Below are positions 56,765 through 64,000 of a stretch of 64,000 bases of DNA, piece by piece. Numbering within the stretch: the stretch's first letter is position 1; every line of letters begins with the position of its first letter. The DNA is from Turritopsis dohrnii (lineage: Eukaryota; Cnidaria; Hydrozoa; Anthoathecata; Oceaniidae). The position numbers and the translations under genes were made by a program. Below the pieces are notes generated by a model. The model was not told the DNA's origin and did no database searches. It saw only the letters and a list, made by a program, of their open reading frames with translations. The stretch lies in assembly GCA_027922465.2 (NCBI GenBank), contig BQMF02000023.1:1488001-1552000 (forward strand). The letters are read 5' to 3'.

Positions 56765-58115
56765 TTTGTTTTTAAGAGCTCCTTTCTATAACCTGTGCTT
56801 CTAGAAAAGAAAGATAAATTCTCTCTTGTAGTTTATAAAAGAATTCCGTCATAAGAATTGGTTTTACTTTTAACAAAGACCAATCTTTTAAAAATCTTTG
56901 CGTGTAAAACATTGAAGAATTAAGGAAGAATGACAAAAGAGTTTAGAAATTCTTCATGAATTCTTTTCAAAAATCTCGTGTGTAATGGGGCCTTAAAACA
57001 AGTTTTGCATCAGTGAAGAAATAATCTGAATTGAACAATTTGTGGATGGAGAAGGTTCATCTGTTGTTGAAATTGCAAGAAAGCTTCTCATTAGCGGAAG
57101 ATTAGGAAATGTACTCATATATAATTCTTCCATTGATGGCGGCCATGACATCTTATAACTGCTTTCCTTGACTTCTGTTTGAATAGCTTTAGCAACTTCC
57201 ACAATACTTTCGTCTATATTTTCAATTTGTTTAGACTTTTTCCTATTCAAAATATACAGCTCAACCAGGTCTTCTGTTTTCAGATGTTCATAGTAAATGA
57301 TATCTCCTGTACTTGAATTATGGATCTTAACCTCAGGGATATGTCTTGATATACTTCTTTTACAATTTTTGAGATAGGAATGTGCTTCAACATCGCTTAA
57401 ATTCTTCAGACAATTTCTGTCTTACGTCTGCCAACCTACCAATATTTCCTTCTGTGTTATTTAAAAGTTCTTTCACAATATCAACCTTAATAGTGTCCTC
57501 CCCAACTATCTGTTTATCCAGCCTGGTGTAGTTTTTATAGCAACTAGGGTGATACTTTGCTTCTTTTGCTACTATAGTTCATCAGTGCAAATAGATAAAA
57601 TGTTTGAATCGTGTCTCACTGTTGCAATATGACTGATGCGTTCATCAACTCTCATTCCCAAACAACATGTTTAAGTCTCTCTAGTGTTTGGTCCTGTCTT
57701 GTATATTTTGAAACTTTCTGACAAAAAATACAAAGATTTGGTAACACTAAAGATGATCTAAGCTCACTATTTCGTGATGAATTCTTTTCCACTACTTCGC
57801 ACCATGGCTGATTCGGAGACTTTACTTTCATATTATCTACAAACACATGTGAAAACATGCGGCTGCCCGTTATAATATGCGACCGTGCTTTTTGCCGCCT
57901 GTTTTGCCACTTGGTTTATTTCTGGTCTGCAATATATCTTTGTCTCAAACAAGGCCGCGTAATTTACTGCTTATTTTATTTCTTAACGCAATGATAAAAG
58001 TTGTGGAAAAAGACGCGGCCGCCTGTTTTCACATCATTTTTTTCTTGTTTTGGTCTGGAGTTTTGTAGTTTTTAGGAGAATAAAACTTATTCGTATATTT
58101 TTGCTTTGAATTTTG

Positions 58116-59211
58116 ATGATTGAAGCCATGGAGGAAATCTTTACATCAAGAATCCAACTGTCTCTGCCTGAGCTAGTGACATACTATCACATCGTCCAGC
58201 CAAAGCTCAAGTACAATGATATATGCATGATTATCAATGAAAAACATAAAATTGGAGTAACAGTGAGACAGATATAATGGATTTGTCAAAAGTCAAACTT
58301 GCCTCGTAAAAGCAATATTAGTTGCCGATTACTAGAAGACATCATAAGAAATTAACTTACTATATCATCAGCCGTACTAGGTTACCGCTAAATGACAGAA
58401 GTGGTTAACGTCAAGTTTAATATGAATGTTTCAAAAGAATCAGTTTGAAAAATATTAAAAAACATTGATCCATTAGGAATTGAGGAACGCTTAGGTAAAG
58501 TTATTTGAAGACGAATATACGAAGCAAATGGTCCTGGCGACATTTTTCACATGGACGGTGATGATAAATTGAAAAGATGGGGTCTTGCGATACACAGATG
58601 TATTGATGGTTTCAGCAGTAAAATTCTATGGCTCATTGTTTCAACTAGCACCAATGACCCCTTGATTGTTGGAAATCTACGTTTTAAGTGTGTCAAAAGA
58701 AAAGGATTTTGTTCCCGGTTGTTGCGTATGGATCATGGCAATGAAAACATTAGACTTTAGGTTTAAATTAAATTCGTGGATTGACTACTGCAAAGCAATG
58801 GTTTCCAGTAATTCATACGATCCTGATTTGGAAAGTCATTTGGAAGTATTTCTGTTTTGTTCTCTTCCAGTGGTTCAACGTGAACTCAATGAATTTATGA
58901 AAATATGGAACTCGAGGAACGTGCGTCAATCTTCAAGTGCCCCAGGAAGACGCCCAGATTTACTTTTTAACATCCCACAGTCAGTTGGTTTTATAAACCA
59001 AGGTGTTTGTTTTGATGATGCCAATCTGGATGCTGCCGAAAGGTTATTAGGACACATTCAAAGCCTAGTTTACAGAAACAAAGAATTACACGAGTTACTG
59101 ATATGCTATGTTAAATTAAATAACTTGAAATTTCCATCCCATGCAGGCAAAGCACTTCAAACATACACAAATTTGATTCATAACCTTAAAAGTGATGGGT
59201 TTAAAGTATGA
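58116..59211 (+). pseudogene. rva_4-type integrase-like transposase, catalytic Glu region deleted
   Basis: From the ATG at 58116 (MIEAMEEIFTSRIQLSLPEL) one frame with five stops leads to RRIYEANGPGDIFHMDGDDK (first Asp), LKRWGLAIHRCIDGFSSKIL, FCSRLLRMDHGNENI (second Asp). The frame then shifts to LNSWIDYCKAMVSSN, DPDLESHLEVFLFCSLP, FMKIWNSRNVRQSS and APGRRPDLLFNIPQ. Family members have about 40 residues with NQRIExxW (the catalytic Glu) between GTENI and WWIDF; here that block is absent. The stops mostly fit C-to-T change (CGA to TGA, CAA to TAA). This copy cannot be active. Confidence 0.78.
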
Positions 59212-59399
59212 GGACACAAGTGAAATTAAAAGAAGCTTACAAAATTGGAACAAGTGTTGATCTATTTCTCTGGTAATAAGCATCAATAGAACAGTGTGTT
59301 CATGTTAACAAAAGGTGAAACAAAAAGGCTTAAGAACTGAAGATGATATATGCAATGTAAATGTAGTACAAAATGTAAAGTTCTTATGTAATAAAAGAT

Positions 59400-61896
59400 T
59401 TATACGTTTCCAAAGCCATTTCCATACCAGACTACCACTTTCATGAACTGTTCGACATTTTTTGTAGGCAAACTTAGTAACAGACCACAAGTAGATATCT
59501 TTGGAAACGACAAGGTGCTGTCAAAAACAATGTCAGTGAGTTTTTCAAAGCCAAAGGCAGGGACTTTCTCCATGCCTGTAAATAAAAATAACAATGCTTC
59601 CAAGTTCACATTTTCAATATCCTTATTCGCCACCATAGCTATAAAAATTTCAAATTCACAAATTGCATTAACTTCCTCTTCATAGGCATTCAAACCTTTT
59701 TGAATGCTAACAAGTTAACAAATTCTTCATGTCCTAGCTTCTTTGTGTCTGGAAGGAGAAACGATTTCATAATGTTGTAGTTTGAGATTTCAGTGAAATC
59801 TTTGCAAATACTTTGAAGGCCATCTCCAAATTGGGTTATAGCATCCTGGTTCTTCAGCAATATGTGGTTGATTGTGAAAGTTTGTTTACACTGTTCACAA
59901 TCTTCTGAAGGTAAGATTTCATTGTCGAGAAGCTCTTCATTGTTTTCATTCTCAATTTGATTAAGCTTTGTTTTAAGCTCTGCATCATTAACATTCAGAA
60001 GCTCAACTGGATAAGGTTTTCCATATAAAGAGTTTTCCATATAAAGAATTAACTATCAATTCAGAAAGGTAAGAAGGTCCTCTTCCAATGTGCAAGATAG
60101 AAAACCCAGCTAATTGGCCCATTTTAAAATAATCTTTCTTTATAACACTATCAGGATACAACTTAATACACAACGCGTTATCACTCCAAACAATAAGGCT
60201 GGCACTTGAGGAAATTGTTTCATGGCAAGTGTACGAAATTCCCTAAGAGGCCCTCCTGCGTCAGCTGCTGCCTCACCAGCGAATCTAACTGTTATATCAT
60301 CAGATGATAGATCAAAGGATTGCAACAGAGGCCAAAATCGTGTTACATCTCTCTGAACAATGATGTGCCTTACCTTCTTTGGTATTGTAAAATAGTTTGA
60401 ACTAGCATTCCTTAAAAGCGCTCCTATATTCTCGTTCTTCACTGGCAAATCCTGTGTAGGTCCCTCAGAATTTAAAATAGGAGACTCATCAACATCTCTG
60501 AGAAATCTATCTACTTCATTATCTCCAAACAGGTATGTAGACAAACTTGGAGAGCCAATAGAGTGGTGATATCTTATTGGCTTCATTGATTTTCAAGAAA
60601 AATGGCGTAATTGAAGATCTCTCACAACTGATGAATCCACTTGCTCTACGTCATCACTATCATCCACATGATCAGTTAGGTTTCCATTATTTTCAGGAGA
60701 GAAATTCTTCATAGAATCATCTATTAAAGATTGCTCATAATTAAAATTCTGCTCACAAATAAGGCAAATATCTTTGTAGGTGCACGAGCAAACACTGCAA
60801 ATGTTTGTAACTGGAGTTTGTGGTGTGTTACTATTTAATCCTGATGAGATAATTGGTGATGTTGGTATAATTGTAGCAGATGAGTGAACAGGATTATCAT
60901 TTAGCATCTTTGGAAAACATATATCATCATAAAATTCTAAATCTGATGTTGAATCACTAGCACATGACGAACTTGGCTAAAGACAGAGTTTTTCAAACTC
61001 TCAAACATTTTGGGATAATATAAGTAAACTTGCATAGCTTTTTTCTTTTCCTTGCATTTAACAAAATATTGCTCTGAAGAACCTCTGTAATCACCAGGAA
61101 AGGTTTTGGTGTTTACAGAAATACCATAATATGCACATACTTCTTCATGTATTTGTTCATAGGTAGCATTCCGATTAATCACAGTAGAATAACTTTTGTT
61201 ATTTTTAAGTATGTATTTTCCTTTAGATTTAGTTTTTTCACAACATTTTAATCCAACCGTGAGATTGTAGGACATTTTAAAAAAATAGGTCGACTTTTTG
61301 AATCATTTTTACCAGAATATGTTCTTTTCAACATCTTTTTCAGTTCGTTTGCTCTTTCTTGGTAAGACTTCTCTTTAGTATCATTGAATTTAAGTTTGTA
61401 TGCAACTATATCACCATAGGCCAAGCCCAGCTCAACAAGTTTTCCCTGTTCCACATTTCGTGCTACAAAATCATCAATTTTGTTGACAATGAAAGCATTG
61501 AGTAAATAGCTTAGGCCTCGTGATTCCAGAAATTCTCCAATCTACAAATTAAGGAAGAAAGATTTGGAAATCAGGTAAAGAAATCTAACTGCTGCATGTA
61601 TATATAAGAAACAAAAAAAACTCTTCCTCAACATCTCAAGTTTTATTAGAAACTGAAAATATGAAAATTTATAGCACCAACTTGGGAAAATAATGAATAC
61701 CATACATCGCAACACAAGATATGTTATCTGTTCTTGAAAATCCATATTTTTAAGTAATACAATACTTAACAGATTAAAGAAGACGCTACTGCTTCATTAC
61801 AAATATATTATGAACATAATACTTCTAATCAAGTAACCAATATTAGAAAGAAAAGAACTAGTTTACCTTTTCATAAGAATCCACTGGCACCGCCAT
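59400..61896 (-). pseudogene. SAM-HECT ubiquitin-ligase-like gene carried by the transposon
   Basis: Exon 1 is MAVPVDSYEK (61896-61867), with a GT donor; an acceptor at 61542 leads to IGEFLESRGLSYLLNAFIVN, a SAM-like helical domain. Then CPTI-NLTVGLKCCEKT (frameshift in a T run near 61268), a CSVCSCTYKDICLIC cysteine cluster near 60800, and the HECT domain from about 60400: IIVQRDVTRFWPLL, ITVRFAGEAAADAGGPLREF, KMGQLAGFSILHIGRGPS, VNLEALLFLFTGMEKVPAFG and FPKISTCGLLLSLP. The Cys in STC (59487-59489) is the expected catalytic residue. Damage is light: the frameshift, one TGA near 60593 and a 16-base duplication near 60035. About 720 codons. Confidence 0.78.
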
Positions 61897-62066
61897 TTTT
61901 AAAATGAGCACGCTTCTTGTACCACAAACAATATCCAGACCAGAACAAGAAAAAAAATGATGTGAAAAACAGGCGGCCCCGTCTTTTGTCGCGCCTTTTA
62001 TCATAGCTTTAAGAAATAAAATAAGCAGTAAAATGCGCGGCTGGATCTTTTCTTCGCTTGTTCGAC

Positions 62067-63041
62067 ATTATTGAAGACGCACACACAACAAACATCGCTA
62101 TAAGGAAACCCATTGGCTTTCCATATAGATCATAATAACATTATGATTATGTAATAGATATAAGGAAAAAAGAAATAAAGAAGAAACGATGACTCGTTGC
62201 TTCCTCCGATACAACTCCACGTTGCAATATATAAAACTTGCATCATATCTTCTACTATATAAATATATGTAGCTACCTGATTAGATGCCACTTCATTGCT
62301 TTTCTGTCTTTGTTTGATGCTAGCTCTTTTCAATTTTCATGCTCTGTAGACATTTCGTAGCTTTGCCATTCTACATTTCTCTGAACAAGCTGCAGAACAA
62401 CGATGCAAACAATTAATTGTTAAGTTAAGTAATCAGCTTTTGTTTCCTTGGGCTTCTATACGTAATGGTTGCAATTATTATATTAGTTTAATTAAAATAC
62501 TACAAACGATATATTTTTGTCTCATGGGATGATTATCACTTAAGGGTTTGCACATAAATATTTTTAACAATTTTTGTTTTAACCAGGTGTTTTCAGGCTT
62601 AAAAAATTAATTGTAAATCAACTCATCAATTATTTATGACCAAAAAATTGGTGAAAAATCAAATTGATTTGAATTTTCCGCCAACTTTTCAATTCAAATT
62701 ACAACAGATGGGAATGTGAGTTTGTTTTTTTTTTTTGAAGAGAGAGAAGGGTGCGTCAAACACAGCTTTAAACAAAATTTTTTAACAATCTTTACGTGTA
62801 AACTCCCCTTCACAGGCGGGCTAGCCTTTTAGAAAAAGTACAAATTCTTCTCAATCACAAGGGTTTGTGGAGAAAAACGCTTTATGGTGGGTTTTGGATC
62901 AGTACAACAGCATCGTCGATGTTCCCATCAGATTTGCTGATGGCGTTTCTCCTCGTATTCGTGAGAACCAAATGAAGATTTTAGGCTTTGAGTCGCATAC
63001 CGTTGAGTGTATGGGTTGAAAACCCTAATAAATGAATAAAA
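62067..63041. other. No gene recognised
   Basis: A/T-rich. A short plus-strand stretch at 62880-63020 reads WVLDQYNSIVDVPIRFADGV and is open for about 45 codons, but I recognise no family. Confidence 0.4.
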
Positions 63042-63440
63042 TCACAGCTTTCGTTCTAATTCGCTGCAGATATGTCCTTCAGTCAGAGATGGTATGAGGT
63101 GGTGTCGAATTGCTTGTTCAACGACTTGCAGTTCTTCTTCAATGTCCTTCATCACACTTATGTGGTATATGAATTTACTTATAAACCCTCCGGTAAAAGC
63201 GACATACACCATTTGTGGTTCTGATTTGGCAATTTCGCTCATCACCTTTATCTGCGTTTTCCTAGTTGAACATAACTACCCGTAAATTGTGTTTTACCGA
63301 CAACACTTCCAGGGTACTTGTGGCCAGATGTTGAAATAATCATGTCGATCCCTAGGAAGATCCCGTGTGCTTCTTCTTGTTCTGATTTGAAAATTCTATT
63401 ATTTTCTGATTCGCTTTGCTCAACCGAAAATAACCTCATT
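63042..63440 (-). pseudogene. Reverse-transcriptase C-terminal (thumb) fragment
   Basis: Reads MRLFSVEQSESENNRIFKSE, STSGHKYPGSVVGKTQFTGS and, after a frame change near 63247, FTGGFISKFIYHISVMKDIE and AIRHHLIPSLTEGHICSELE. GHxxLGxxxG...YV followed by AIRHxxIPxLTGxxxCxxxERxL is common downstream of the RT in a group of coral and hydrozoan retroelement proteins. No RT catalytic box is present. Element type is not certain. Confidence 0.5.
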
Positions 63441-63582
63441 TATTTGCTATGTCTGGGGACAAGAAACAAAGATTATCTTGCAGTAGTGGTGTCATCTTAG
63501 CATGGTGAACCGTTACAGAATTGCAACAAACCTCGTTTTCATAATTGCAACTTTCTCTTTTGCAACTATATATACAAGCAAA

Positions 63583-64000
63583 TCTATATATTAATAGCCG
63601 ATTCTCTGTTTGTTTGTTTGTTTGTGCGTGTGTTTGTTTGTTTGTAAGTCACGCAAAATGGTAGATTGAGTTGTGAGAGTGATTATTTTATTTTATTTTG
63701 TGCGACGTCAGTGTGAAACCATTGTATTGAGACCCTAATCGAATGCGACGTTTAGGGAAAATTATCTCAGTAACCAATAGGGATAACTGACGTTTTTTGG
63801 GGTTCGCGATGCAGGCCATAGAGTGACGAAAAATTTGGGTCTAATTTTTTTTGGGGACGGGTCTATGACGTCATCAAAATTTTGATCAAAAATATCTCCG
63901 TAACGGTTGGTCGTAGCAAAACGATCCCATACATTTTTTTGATCAGTTTTTCGAGCTCTACAACATGGGCACACTTATTATTGCCAAATCCTTAATTTTA
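63583..64000 (+). mobile_element. Second Helitron 5' end, running off the window
   Basis: TCTATATATTAATAGCCGAT at 63583 follows an A and leads into TTTGT repeats and GTAAGTCACGCAAAATGGTA. It matches the terminus at 9835 nearly base for base for 75 bases. The remaining 340 bases have no gene. Confidence 0.78.

Larger units (their letters stand above)
53735..56993. mobile_element. PIF/Harbinger element, 3.26 kb, TAA target duplication, two converging genes
   Basis: AAGCCCCATTACACACGAGA is the inverse of TCTCGTGTGTAATGGGGCCT with one mismatch, and the repeats continue into TTTTTGAAAAGAA. TAA flanks both sides (53732-53734, 56994-56996). Removing one TAA restores the interrupted frame as LMQNLFYTVHKG. 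It carries a Myb/MADF-like gene on plus and a DDE transposase on minus, the usual two-protein set of this superfamily. Confidence 0.92.
53040..57860 (-). pseudogene. Multicopy cnidarian family gene with Cys-rich C-terminus, split by a Harbinger element
   Basis: Minus-strand pieces: LPNLCIFCQKVSKYTRQDQT (57740), ERISHIATVRHDSNIL, ICTDEL, VAKEAKYHPSCYKNYTRLDK, SIQIISSLMQNLF (about 57000), then directly after the Harbinger YTVHKGKVLTPKSILLTLL and ISRLGHGVSYTKLLEITTEV (53600), a GT donor, and an exon at about 53310-53040 with AICRRCMLNDPETPSPVGNG, PAPDSILELL and CHCQRKCKQDSC. The order CxFC ... AKYHxSCYxxYTR ... RxGHGVSY ... PxGNGW ... ELxxCxC is a widespread cnidarian multicopy protein of unknown function. 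Frameshifts lie near 57660, 57545 and 57400, and a stop lies in ILELL. Confidence 0.6.
57867..62066. mobile_element. Two-gene transposon: rva_4-type integrase and SAM-HECT gene between shared inverted ends
   Basis: Left (about 57952-58066) and right (about 61926-62044) regions are inverse copies, sharing TTTACTGCTTATTTTATTTC, ATGATAAAAG, GGCCGCCTGTTTT, CACATCATTTTTTTCTTGTT and GGTCTGG. The left side carries a second diverged copy of the inner part (57890-57940). Both genes start just inside these repeats (ATG at 58116 on plus, ATG at 61896 on minus) and converge. Exact outer borders and target duplication are not certain. Confidence 0.78.

Noticed and set aside
62700..62900. Possible exon at a CAAACACAGC...GTTTGTGG region
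   Set aside because: No domain, no convincing splice sites and no long frame.
1..64000. tRNA, rRNA or prokaryotic operon features
   Set aside because: No cloverleaf, rRNA core sequence or ribosome-binding-site pattern was recognised; splice sites and element types are eukaryotic.

Overview
This window looks like repeat-dominated chromosome from an AT-rich invertebrate animal, most likely a cnidarian and perhaps a hydrozoan. That is an inference from low GC, short introns with GT/AG ends, and the combination of element families (Penelope-like elements, Helitrons, BEL/Pao gag genes, hAT, PIF/Harbinger, rva_4-type integrase transposons, and SAP/SWIM and P2X7-like multicopy proteins). I see no gene that is convincingly a single-copy host gene. 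Nearly every coding segment is a mobile element, a mobile-element relic or a member of a multicopy family, and most carry stops or frameshifts.

Layout. 1-578: the N-terminus of a SAP/SWIM-finger protein, cut by the window edge. 750-9835: a minus-strand Helitron (5' terminus at 9835), split by a BED-finger hAT (5388-8559) and continuing leftward into a rearranged zone where its helicase is duplicated in inverted orientation and broken by two small inverted-repeat elements. 10267-17615: a minus-strand Penelope-like element (PLE1) split by a non-LTR retrotransposon that has lost its reverse transcriptase core (11518-15279) and by a mariner-like element (15457-17250). 19360-27056: two BEL/Pao gag-protease regions facing each other across a hAT-type transposase pseudogene. 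27110-31286: a second Penelope-like element (PLE2) with an inverted copy of its 3' end upstream, carrying a 2.3-kb non-autonomous DNA element. 31880-38501: relics of a Kolobok-like multicopy gene, a second multicopy family, an antisense P2X7-like ORF and three terminal-inverted-repeat elements.

38595-48066: a small Harbinger-like element, then a second non-LTR retrotransposon (LINE-B), whose RT is split by a ZNF862-like hAT (40005-44850) that is itself split by a 387-bp element containing a run of 24 G. 48720-57860: two degenerate multicopy-family genes, a Tigger-like fragment, and a well-preserved PIF/Harbinger element (53735-56993) sitting inside one of those genes. 57867-62066: a two-gene transposon with converging genes, an rva_4-type integrase/transposase on plus and a spliced SAM-HECT ubiquitin-ligase-like gene on minus. 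63042-64000: an RT thumb fragment and a second Helitron 5' terminus running off the edge.

The most informative structures are the nested insertions. Because the interrupted reading frames can be followed across the insertions, several target-site duplications can be read directly and relative ages ordered. The most unusual biology is the HECT-ligase gene packaged with an integrase-type transposase between shared inverted ends. All family names come from recognising motifs by eye; no database search was run.
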